A DNA stretch of 64,000 nt from Phorcus lineatus (Eukaryota > Mollusca > Gastropoda > Trochida > Trochidae): NCBI GenBank assembly GCA_921293015.1, contig OV121092.1, positions 10,608,001-10,672,000 of the forward strand, read 5' to 3'. The position numbers and the translations under genes are program-made. Of this stretch, positions 25,453 to 35,717 are shown one piece after another. The notes beneath the pieces were generated by a model. It was not told the DNA's origin and searched no databases. It worked only from the letters and a program-made list of their open reading frames with translations. Position 1 is the stretch's first letter, and every line of letters starts with the position of its first letter.

Positions 25453-28400
25453 CTTGTCAGGTTTGGCTTGAGACAAATGTTCAGGACTAGCCAGGATGTC
25501 TCCCCATCTCAGTGTTTTCCTTATCCTCTGCAAATTAATATTAAAGTTTATCCAGCTATTACTGATACCAAAAGAAGTAATTCAAATTAAGGTTTGGCAG
25601 AAGACTACATTAACTTGATGACCAGGAAAGGAAAAAACAACAGTTTGAAGATTTTTTTTATCATGCTACTCAATTCTAAAAGATAATATAATTAAATAGA
25701 TGTCATGCTTTATTACATATGTTTTCTGTGTTATGCTATTCATATAAATGACATTCTACTATATTTCACTTTGATCTTAATATCCTAATTAAGTTTTAAA
25801 AAATCATCTTTTTCTGACAACAGATTGGTTCAGAAATGATCTCATTAAGATATGTATTTTCTTGTGCAGCCATATTTCTATTCTTTGAATAATTATACCT
25901 GGTATACACAAGAGTATGTGTTTACTCTTTCATCAAGCAAAATTTCTATATATTTCAAAATGGTTTTTACTTTAAATGACAAATTTTCACAATTTTATAT
26001 TTTCAGAAAAGCACAAGGGATTCAGTTCAAGAGCAGGAGATAAATTCATCCACTCAATACCTTGACAGAGTTGCTGCATTGTGGCTGACACAGGCCAGCT
26101 TTGAACTGTGGGTTCGGAACACGACCAGCCTGAAGAGAGACATGTCATCATATATTATAGTTCAAAGACATGACATCCATAATATCCTGCATCATTTGTT
26201 TTGAACAAGGCATTTTTAAATCCAGCTTGTAAAATGAAAAACACTTTTGAAAAACAAAACATCTTAAGCATTGCCTTCTTTACATTTACTCTCCCATGTG
26301 GCATAAATCACACAGGTCTAGATCGCTGACATGTTTTACACTTTCTGCATCTTGTCACTTTATCTGGTCAGCTCTTCATTTTACTGCACTTGATCTTGAC
26401 AGTGCATTTATATCAAAAATCACCAGAAGTCTCTTTTAAGTAACAATCAATAAAGGCACCATTTTTAAATTGGCTCAAAGCAGTATGGCTTGAAGGGGCA
26501 GTAACACTTGGTTTTATTAAATTTCATTTGTTCAAATTCCTTCAAATAAACATTAGTTTCTGTCAAATGTATTAGATTCAGAGGGTTAAAAACGGCTCAT
26601 TTCTCGACCTGTTTACCTGTAGCTGTTTAGCAAATAATCAAGCATCAAGCAAAACCAATGGCTTCCATTTTTGTGTGAACACCTTTAATGTGATTCAAAT
26701 GGATCACAATTGCTTAACTAAACGTGTTACGTTCTTTTGATTAAAAAACATTGTCTTGCAAATGGTTACAATTATTTTCATTTTTGTGCAATCACTTTGT
26801 TGACCTACAAATACATGCAACTGCCCCTTGAAAATAATCAGTGATGGAGACTGCCTAGAGTATTGCCTTAGGGGAAGTTCTTCAAGTTTGTGTTGACTCA
26901 CCGTGTTTGGTCTCCTTACAGACAGGGTTGAAGATTCTTTGTCAGGTTTGGGTGTGGTTGGCGTCTGAAAGGTGCGCCAGGTGTATTCTGGGTAAACTGA
27001 GTTCTTCACACTGCGTGTTTTGGGACCAATCACCAGGGGCGACTCGGCCGCACACACACGGTCAGACTCTAGAATTCGCTTCACCTCGTTCGGGGCACTC
27101 ATCAAACCTGGGAACAATGAAGATGCTCACTCAATTACTTCAAATCTTACAGCAGTCATGAAGTAAGGTTTAACATTTGCTCCATCCTGGAAAGTTGTTG
27201 GAGATTTTGGTTAAGTTTGCCATTGCTCTGATCACGTAACAAAACAAAATATTTATCAAGGTTTATTTTTATTGACAACAATCAGATTACTTTCACTCGA
27301 AGGACAACACAAGACCAACTTATTTTTATCAAATCAAAGTTAACACATCACCATAATTGACACAATAAGTTTCTGAAAACGCATTCTAGTGTGACATCTG
27401 TATACTCACGTTTCTTCAAACAACTGTCAAAAAGAGACTGTCTGTTTTTTGGCTGATAGTAGATGGAACTTCGAGGAAACTGCAGAAAAATATTATTAAT
27501 AAAAGTAAAAAATATATTCATTTAAAATCAAACTCAGAATTGTCACATTGTGTGTACTACTAAGTATTTATAATATTCTAAACTTCAAAGTTGGTTAATT
27601 AATGACTGTTAAACCCTTATTGCTGGTCAATTACCAGGGAAAGAGTGTGTCAAAACTTGGATACGGTGAAAAAACAGGATAAGTAATGAAAGATAAGAAA
27701 TGCAGCACATTTAGAATTGCTACGTTTGAACTATTTTTTTTTAAATCAAAAAGGACATGGAACATCATGAAGCCTCCTACCCCCCCCCCCCCCTCCAGGA
27801 TATGCCACTAAAAACTATGGTGTAATCCTAATTTAGTAAGAATAGTCAACCACTGTGGACACCAAAGAAAATCTTTGTCGTCATAAGAAAACTGGTGCAG
27901 TAGTGTGGCCTTACCTGTTTGTTAGACACTGTGCTAGGGTGGTGGTTATCTATGCCCGAGTTCGTCAGTATACTAGCAAGGGCAGTGTTGTCACTCTCAA
28001 ACTGTAAACCTACAAACAAGATAAGAAGATAAATCTTCACTTGTACATTGAAATCATCTCTGAACAGACTTTCACTTATAAATCTGGTCGAAGAAAGGAG
28101 ATTTCTAAAAGGTTGGAGAGCAGAGACTTTTATGTTGAAGAATTTCATATAATAAAAGATGGTTGTGTTTTCCTCTGTTAGCTTACTTGATCATGATAAA
28201 CTTTGAACAGGTAATGTTATATCACTTCACATGATTCCAGTGCTCTGCTTATTTTTAGATGGTTAAGATGAAGTGAAAAAAAAAGATGTTTGGAAAATTT
28301 TCCACAATTTGCACATTGAAAACATAACTCAACACGCACTATCTCGTCAGTTATCTGTGAAAAGAAAAACATCATCCAGAAATCTTAAAATCAGGTTAAA

Positions 28401-31400
28401 ACATGCCTGATATAAGCAAAATATCATAGTGTATCTTACAAATCCACCTAAATTACCCTTTTACCCCTGACCAAATTTTTTGACTTCATAAAGAAACCTA
28501 TGAAAAGCCCATCCAGGGTCTCCTTTCACAAAGCAACCTTTGCTAAGGTTAACCTTAACTCCCATTATTTAACATTGCACTAAGGTAACCTTAGAGACTT
28601 ACGATCACCTTAGGGCTTTGTGAAAGGAGGCACTGGTCTTCAAGATCACCCTTGGACTTTTCATCAGGAAAATTTTTACTCAAATTTCCCGCCTTGAGTT
28701 TCATTATGTAACAATTATCCAGTGAAACAGCTTGGAATGGGAACAAAATCAAACTGGATATATACATGATCAGAAACTTTAATTTGAAATTCAAAAAAAT
28801 GAAAATGTGAGCTTCAGGCTTGAATTGTAAGCCAGACTAAAGCTCCATGTAACAGGTATTTAAAGAGGCTTACACGTACAACAACATTGCAGTAACACTG
28901 GCAAACAGATTTTTCAGACAGAAATTCCAAAGTAGAAAGAATTAAGGACTTCATGGGTAATCTAACTTCACAATTGTATAAAGTTACCCTGTCTATCCTG
29001 TTCATCTGACAGAGAGGTTAGCTTGCTTCTCTTTGCTGGTGGTCTACGTTCCATTGGTCGGTCGTGTTCTCTTGTAGCACTGAGTTGTCTCCCCTTTTCA
29101 CTGGCCACTCTGTCATATTACCAAATGGTTCATTTGATTATTCTAATTCTTTAATTCTCAGCACAGTGTTTAACAAAACTTTTTTTTTTAAATTAATCTA
29201 TTGCGTTTTCAATGTATCTAACTGATTCTTATTATATCATAATAATGATAATAATAATAATAATAATAATGAGTATTTATAAAGCGCTATATCCATACAC
29301 AAGGTGCATGCTCAAAGCGCATATACATGTTAGAATAAAAGGTAATGGTGAGAAGTGTTGGCATGAATAAAATCTAAGAGAAGAGTATGAATTATAGCAT
29401 ATGAATAAATATAGTACACAAAGTCAGATAATTCAGTCAGTGGGAAATTATCATGAGGTAATGTCTATGAATAATAGCTTGAAAAAAGATAAGTTTTGAG
29501 TTTTGATTTAAAAACAGTCAATGAAGGTGATATCTTGATGACGTGAGGTAGTTGATTCCAAAGTCGAGGAGCAGCATTACTGAATGATTTCTAAGCACAA
29601 ACAGCACAGGGCCAAGGAAAGATCCTTGAGGAACTCCACACGATAGTGAATAGCGTTTAGATTCAACTTGATTAATAACCACGGTTTGTGATCTATTTTC
29701 CAGATAAGACTCAATCCAGTCAAGCGCAACATATGTAATGCCCATCTCTAGCTGAAGTTTAGAGAGTAGCAGATTGTGATCCACTGTGTCAAATGCTGCT
29801 GAAAGATCTAAGAGTGTTAACGAAGCAATATTCCCATCATGCACTTGACTCACATAAATGAGACAGTCACACTCATAAATTTAAGTTGATAATTATTAAC
29901 ATGAATTGGGTGAATACTTGATTCCAGTTTGAATGAACAGCAATGAATAGCCACAAATCAGCAAGGGTGAATCGTCGGGAAATGAAGATTACTGAAGATT
30001 TTAGTGCACTAATTATCTTATATCTGAGCCTTACTAAAATTTGACGGCTGTCATTGTTATTCCACAGTGCATTAACCCGTGGACATCAATTTTTTTTATC
30101 TATTTTATATTCTATTAACATATTTAAACTTGCTGACTATGTCCAGTTTTGACACCTTGTTTCATATGACTGATTTCTTTCCAATGCCGTCCCATGGCTA
30201 GACGGGGCCAACCATTTTGACATCCCCACAAATTAAGTTTAAAACCTAAAGCTGTCAGTTTTTAAAAAGAGATTTTTGGCAGATGTTCAGGGTACCAACT
30301 ATTTCTGATCTGATGAAAACATTTTACTGAAAGAGGTTGATTTAGAAAAAATCAGAGTATGTAGTATTGAGCAAAAAAAAAGTACTACCTAAGTAGACCT
30401 GAGGCAAGGCTGTTTCAATTAGCTATTACAGGTATCAATCTGTTCCACTACCCATGCAAGGTATTACTTAGGCCAGTCTCAATCAATAGCTACATTTAGC
30501 ATTGCTGCACTGCACCAAAATTCATGGCTTGAGTGCAGGTTTACTAATGCCTTGCAGGGGTTGAAGTTCAAGAAACAATTGGCACATTTCTCAGTGACGA
30601 TCAAATAGTCTGCAAACCTGGAAGTAGCGATGGTGGCTCGGCCAGTTTGTTTGGTTGGCGAGAGTTCACGGTTCAGTTTCAGATCGTTCATGGACTTTGC
30701 ATCCGGGGTAAAACACTTCCTGTCATCATCAGAGAGGTCACTTGCCTTGACCTTTGACACCTCCCTAGTGACCTTTGACCCCGCCTTTGTCAGATTGAAC
30801 TCCTGAGACTGGAATAGTGCAATCATGAAAACATTTTTAAAAAATGATATATAAGCAAATATTGTTATGTTCTGTAAATTTTTTAAAGAAAATTAAATGC
30901 CCTTCCTGTAAAGTAAATATAAAGTTGACATTTGATTATTGACTTCTTAATGCTTTGGATTGAATGTCTACCAGATTAGGGTGTAACTATAGATATAGTT
31001 ACTGTGATGATTGTACTTTATTGATAGCAATTTTAAAACTATCGATAGTACCAATAGCACTGCTAACTATTGATAATTGAGTCATTTAATATGAGTATAG
31101 GAATCAAGGAAGTGAAATTCACTAACAATTAACAATTCAGATTTTAGATTTAAAGAAATTGCTGGAGCTGATCCCTGATAGCTCAAAGATTCAACTGGAA
31201 ATGGTTAGAATTATCTTTTATATCGCAGTAGTCTCCTGTGGGTCAATAGTCACCCCTAAAACTGGAAAATTGTAGCACATTAATTAAAATATTGATTACT
31301 TTCATATTTTATCAGGTAGCACATTAATTAAACTATTGATTACTTTCAAAATAACTCAGGTAGCATATTTGGGTACCTCAATAATTGAGTAAAAAATTAC

Positions 31401-32320
31401 AAGTCAAGCATATTTTTAATATGAATTGGTATTACCAATTGAGAGTTCCTCTTATTGGGTAATTGAATTGTCATCTAAAAAACTTGTCATGAAATAAGTT
31501 TTTGAATTATATTAGGACTCTACATCTTATTTCTTCCCTTAAAACCTAAGAAAAACATTCACAAACTCGTACCACAGTGCAAGGTTTCTTAACACAAGCT
31601 TTGCCCATCTGAAGCTTCTGCTGCCACTGGTCGTGAAGTTTGCTGAAATCTGGAACAGGTTTTGCTTTGATCTTCTTCGTCTCATGACTGGCAACTGGCT
31701 GGGGGAGCTTGCTACAACATCAGGGGATTAAAATTACGTTTTGGAGTAACAAATCATGTCAATCAAATGATAAAACAAGAAAGTCTTTCTCATGTTCACG
31801 TGAATCAGATGAAGGAGTCATTTTGGTAAATTCTATCCAAACAGCATTTTTTTTTCAAAAGAAAGGAAAAGAGTTCTTTTGTTTTTATACTTCTTTTTTT
31901 TTTTCATGAGAACTGGGACAATCTTATGTTACAAAATGACTGAAAGAGGAATTTCATAGCCTTGGTTTGACACTTTATAATTTGACAAAATTTATTGCAA
32001 ACAATTAGCTGGCAATCAAGTGACAGATCTAGTGGCCATGAACACAACAACAATAAAAGGTCAAAGACACCTACTTTATGACTAAAGGAGGAGAAAAACC
32101 AAGACCTCCAAGACATCTGTTTTGACACATGACAGTTGACTACCCGGACAAGAGAGTTTTTCCTAAATAAGTAGCTGTCAAATAAGCCAATCTTAACAGG
32201 TGGGATTTCATGGAATTGTATAAGTGCAATCAGGAGTACCAACCTTTTCTTTGATGGTTTACAGTTTTCCTTATTCCCACGTTGCAGAGCCTTTGAACTC
32301 CTGACTTTCATCGACGACAT
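25453..32320 (-). CDS. Tastin/TROAP-like mitotic protein (nine exons, 3' end not found)
   Basis: Coding exons on the minus strand: 32320-32244, 31711-31573, 30808-30618, 29109-28988, 28009-27915, 27479-27410, 27107-26902, 26129-26061 and 25527-25453. Every junction has GT/AG, and the phases (2,0,2,1,0,1,0,0) join into one open frame of 348 codons. The start is the first ATG of exon 1. The product is basic, Lys/Arg/Pro/Ser-rich and has no membrane segment. It has a KEN box (residues 17-19, an APC/C degron), a conserved-looking [17 protein letters not shown] segment in exon 2, an NLS-like RRPPAKRSK in exon 4, and [17 protein letters not shown] in exon 5. That last motif resembles, from memory, the AALATILSGEGV motif of vertebrate tastin (TROAP), a spindle-associated protein. 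[13 protein letters not shown] segment ends exon 9. No stop codon or 3' UTR was found beyond the donor at 25452. Gene structure is strong; family identity is moderate. Confidence 0.75.
25540..26060 (-). other. Intron of the tastin-like gene
   Basis: AT-rich intron with no repeat or RNA gene recognised. The plus-strand open frame at 25852-26043 has no support. Confidence 0.5.
26480..26710. repeat. Dispersed repeat D2, copy 1
   Basis: AAGGGGCAGTAACACTTG with TTTTATTAAATTT and TCAAATAAACATTAGTTTCT resembles 46355-46460 (AAGGGGCAGTAGGCCTAG, TTTATTAAAGTTTTATT, CTCAAATAAACATAATTCT). It is probably an old interspersed repeat lying in an intron of the tastin-like gene. Confidence 0.4.
27779..27795. 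repeat. Poly-C tract
   Basis: An uninterrupted run of about 16 C in an intron of the tastin-like gene. Long C runs are often miscalled by sequencers, so the length is uncertain. Confidence 0.9.
28513..28636. mobile_element. Small MITE with CTTTCACAAAGC ends
   Basis: Terminal inverted repeats of about 22 bp: CCAGGGTCTCCTTTCACAAA on the left and TTTGTGAAAGGAGGCACTGG on the right. The 124-bp element has an internal near-palindrome (CTAAGGTTAACCTTA / TAAGGTAACCTTAG). It lies in the intron between coding exons 4 and 5 of the tastin-like gene. No clear target-site duplication. Confidence 0.7.
29233..29880 (-). pseudogene. Deleted non-LTR retrotransposon (L2/CR1-like) fragment
   Basis: The minus strand encodes a piece of reverse transcriptase, [20 protein letters not shown], then [17 protein letters not shown], typical of the L2/CR1/jockey group. 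Directly after GPVLF the frame jumps into the extreme C-terminus of such proteins (out of frame: [11 protein letters not shown], then SKLKTYLF), so the catalytic YADD region is deleted. The 3' end reads GCGCTTTATAAATACTC followed by an ATT repeat (29233-29272). It is 5'-truncated and sits in the intron between coding exons 3 and 4 of the tastin-like gene. It cannot be active. Confidence 0.88.
29890..30600 (-). other. Intron of the tastin-like gene
   Basis: AT-rich intron sequence between the LINE remnant and the donor of coding exon 3. Nothing else is recognised. Confidence 0.5.
31270..31368. repeat. Two-copy ~47-bp tandem duplication in intron
   Basis: GTAGCACATTAATTAAAATATTGATTACTTTCA-type sequence occurs twice in a row (about 31274 and 31317) with few differences, in the intron between coding exons 2 and 3. 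Confidence 0.8.
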
Positions 32321-32336
32321 ATTTTGAGTATGAGTA

Positions 32337-33775
32337 CCTTTAGAATCCAGAGAAAATCAATAATTTAAAAAGGTACACTTGTAAGGGTTGGTGCCATTAT
32401 TGTCCAATTTTTTGTTTTCTTAAAAAAAAAATCAGCATTAAAAATTTTTGTGTGGTGAATCTCACGATTCTTATATGATCATGTATTAAATTATTCTATT
32501 TTCACATCTTTTCCGAAGCATTAGTTATGACATGTACTTTAGTTTCTTTTGAGTTTCCTAACTTCATTTTAAAAGTTAATGTTGATTTTCTAATACATGT
32601 AGAATGTCTCTCTATGATATACGTGTCATATCAAGAAAATCGATTGTAGGAATAAAATTGTGTCATCACATAGATCAAACTTATGCATGAATCAAAGATC
32701 TTTTATGAATGCTTCTGTCAATGTGATGATAAAACATCATTGGCTCAGAACTTTCTATTTAGCTATTACTGTTCAATTATTCATTTGTTTAAGATTTTCA
32801 TTATTTTCCTCAAATTTAAGAAACTGAAAATGTTTATGACATTTTATTTGTGTTATTGAAAACTTCTTTACAAAGAGTTTAATATGTCAATTAGAATCAT
32901 GAAAATTAGGACAAATAGTATCATATGAATGTCACTCTCACTATGAGAACATAATCTGGCTTATCCTCTACGTAACAGTAAATAATAGTCCAGCTAGCCG
33001 GCAGAGGTTCAGATCAACACCTTGCACAAAACAAAATGGAAGTTCAGATAATCTGATCAGAATTGATGATGGACGTGTTTCCCTAGTAAACAGGGACTTG
33101 TATCACCGAAAATTATAATAATAATAATGTATAATGAAAATAAAAAATGGTATCTCTAATTTTTTATTTTCATTATATCCCAGTTTCACCTGTACATTAT
33201 TATTATTTTAGGCGATACAAGTCCCTGTGCCCTAGCATACATCAATTTGTTGCTTCAAACAAAATTTTTACTGCAGTTTCTTTTTAAATGGATTCATGTC
33301 GATTCTTGAAGGGTTAATATTTTCTAATCAAAAAATTATCCCTTGAAAATACAAACACATTCTTCCAAAGCTTGCAATACTACCGATGAATTCAGTGCAG
33401 TACGAGTTACCTCCCCTATTTATTTTGCCAGTGGGAATAGTGTTTTAAAGTCTCAAATATCGTGCTGTATGATACTATATTGTCGAGTACAATATAATTG
33501 AAGCTCAAGTTAGGCACTCGGTGATTCCAAGAAATTAGCAAAAATAATAGTTCAGAGATATTTAGTCAGAGGAGCAGAGGAAAATCGCGTTGGCCGGCAT
33601 AGCCTATCATTGTTTCTTTCTGCGTTCTGCGATGACTGAAAATCAAACAAAGACTTGTGCAAATTTCTGGCACATTAACCTTACCACCTTTGTCGAATTA
33701 AGAAACAAAAGAAACTAGATAAACTTACATCAATACAGTCCCTTTGAATCAGTCTATCGTCCCTTCGAGCTTACC
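32337..33775 (-). other. 5' UTR intron region of the tastin-like gene
   Basis: Minus-strand donor candidates at 33774 (CG/GTAAGC) and 33728 (GAT/GTAAGT) could define a short 5' UTR exon just below the promoter. A possible acceptor lies at 32338 (TCTAAAG), only 17 bp upstream of the start codon. The interval holds the hairpin element at 33090-33228. Exon ends are predictions and need transcripts. Confidence 0.45.
33090..33228. mobile_element. 138-bp inverted-repeat MITE
   Basis: Ends ACAGGGACTTGTATCACC and GGCGATACAAGTCCCTGT are inverted repeats. Inside, AATAATAATAATGTA and TACATTATTATTATT also pair, as do AATGAAAATAAAAAAT and ATTTTTTATTTTCATT. CCCTAG occurs on both sides (33081-33086, 33230-33235) and may be part of a decayed target-site duplication. 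Confidence 0.75.
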
Positions 33776-34100
33776 GACGTTGAATTTCCCACAGATGTTT
33801 GATCAGACCAATCAAACGCGAAAATGAAGTCACGTGATATAAACAACATTCGAAGCGTGCTTTATTTTTAGACACTATTTCGCAGCGGAAAGAACAGCGG
33901 GGGCGTTACCGAATGAAGAAACACGCATAAATTTTTTAAGAAATGCTTATATCTATTAAAGTTTCATTTATTTCAATAAAATATTTCAATTAATTAGAAA
34001 AGGCAGTTCAAAGACACGTAAATAGCGTTTTCCGAATATTGTCGTTTTAATTCTAAATATAGGAAGTGAAACCGAAAGTTGATAATATTTATTTGCATGT
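33735..34100. promoter_or_regulatory. Putative bidirectional promoter, tastin-like gene and zinc-finger gene
   Basis: The two genes diverge from this interval. It holds a CCAAT box in CCAATCA (33808-33812), an E2F-like CGCGAAAA (33817-33824), an E-box CACGTG (33831-33836) and a CHR-like TTTGAA (33743-33748). CCAAT, E2F and CHR together are a known signature of G2/M-regulated promoters, which fits the KEN-box protein encoded leftward. The sites were found by eye; their use is inference. Confidence 0.5.
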
Positions 34101-34713
34101 ATGTTTCATAATGTTAATTATTACTTGTCCCAGCTGTGCCCCATTTCTTTGCCAACGCAGTCTGAGAATGTAAATGTTCATAGGTAAGTTTTCCTCAAAT
34201 AAGGTAGAATACTTTATCTTATCTTATCTAGGTTATATATATAGACCTACAATCGTGCAAAGGTGTTTAGTATTCAAGGGGATGCCCATGTTATATCTTA
34301 CCGTATATAATGATATACAGTTTAGATATAGATTATGTGAGGTGTATTGAATTTTTCAACAGGAGTTTATAAGATCTACAAATATCCGAAGATGTTTAAG
34401 CTAGTTAACGCGTTAAAAAGAAGCGTGACCTCGACTATTATGGATTTGAAGGTTGTTGATATTCGATTTGCATTGAAAACTAATACTAGTACTTGTCATA
34501 TTTTTGGTATTTAGTAATGGGTAACGAAGCCATCAACAATTTCATGGAAAAAATCTTTGTGTCTTATGTTTTGTAGTTTATGAGGTATTATTTGACAATT
34601 GAAGGCCGTTATGAGATGTAATACATATAGACCGACCTTGCCTCAACCCTCTCTGTTGCAGGCCAAACTACGAACATTCAGCCTCATATAAGCCAGCAGG
34701 TAAAGCGTTAACC

Positions 34714-35268
34714 ATGTCGTCAAACAAAGGGAAACCAGGTACAAAGGGAACGTCAAAGAAGAAGTCAAAACCCGCAAAGACATCACCTAAAGCAGAAGCT
34801 AGAGCGAACGGAGATTGTGGGGATGGTCTTTACAGGTGTGATGCCTGCAATAAGGGGTATATACGTGGAGCTGGGTCCCTGAGTTTCCATCAGAAGCGGC
34901 TATGTCCTGTTCTTGCCAGAAAGAACCTGTTTAACTGTGATGTCTGTGGTCTTGGTGTCTTCAGGGGGAGAAGCAGCCTTGTCCTTCACAAGCGGCATTT
35001 CTGTAAAGGCGTTTGGCGCGAGGAATATCCTGAAACAGACGACAGCGACTCTGAAATGGCAGCAGAGACAGGTCGGGCTTCTTGTTATGGAAGAGCGGAA
35101 GCAAATGATACTGATGAAGAAGAAAATGAGTTTGCTTCTAACTGTTACGAGGCCAGAGAAGAACAATATCTGGATGACGAATACAACGATATTGGTGACG
35201 ATGATAACCGTGGTAATGCTAATTTTGATGATGAAGATGATGACGAAGAATTCTTTAAGACATACTAG
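34714..35268 (+). CDS. 184-aa protein with two C2HC zinc fingers and acidic tail
   Basis: A complete single-exon coding region with a good start context (AACCATGTCG). The N-terminus is Lys-rich (KKKSKPAK, nuclear-localisation-like). Two fingers share identical spacing, C-x2-C-x13-H-x4-C: C42/C45/H59/C64 and C75/C78/H92/C97, so the last ligand is Cys, as in C2HC/FOG-type fingers. The C-terminal half (residues 107-184) is very acidic (DDEYNDIGDDD, DDEDDDEEF). A 5' UTR intron is likely: donor ATAG/GTAAGT at 34183/34184, acceptor CTCTGTTGCAG at 34661. Poly(A) signal AATAAA at 35712-35717. It shares an upstream interval with the divergent tastin-like gene. A nuclear DNA- or protein-binding role is likely; no specific family recognised. 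Confidence 0.85.
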   Translation: MSSNKGKPGTKGTSKKKSKPAKTSPKAEARANGDCGDGLYRCDACNKGYIRGAGSLSFHQKRLCPVLARKNLFNCDVCGLGVFRGRSSLVLHKRHFCKGVWREEYPETDDSDSEMAAETGRASCYGRAEANDTDEEENEFASNCYEAREEQYLDDEYNDIGDDDNRGNANFDDEDDDEEFFKTY

Positions 35269-35711
35269 ATATAGAGTGTTTGTCTATCATATAAAGTAAA
35301 TAGTGTTTGATTGGCTGATGTTGTATGTTTGTAATTTCCTACATATAGATATTTTGAATGTGACACCCTTCTCCAACAGCGAAATGTCTATATCTTACGA
35401 CACAAATATTTGATCTGCAAAAGCATGTTTCAGTAAAGAACTTAATGTGTACTTAAAATACAAAGCACTTTTAAAAATCGAGGCCCCCTTCTTAATGCAT
35501 TGTTTAAATTGTTGAAATAATGATCACTGAAAATGTCCACTGGCCACGTCAATGTATATATTTTATTGATATGCGTGTTACTCTCTTGTTCCGACATTTG
35601 CTGTTAAACTGTTCCGTCTGTCTCTCTGATAAAAGTTTCCGGTGTCTTAATAAGAGAACTTTCAAATAACACGTTCGGCAGCTGTTGCCATTAATAATAT
35701 GTTTGCTTTAC

Positions 35712-35717
35712 AATAAA
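35712..35717 (+). terminator. Poly(A) signal of the zinc-finger gene
   Basis: AATAAA 444 bp after the stop codon, in ACAATAAAGTG, and the best-placed signal for the 34714-35268 gene. Confidence 0.5.
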
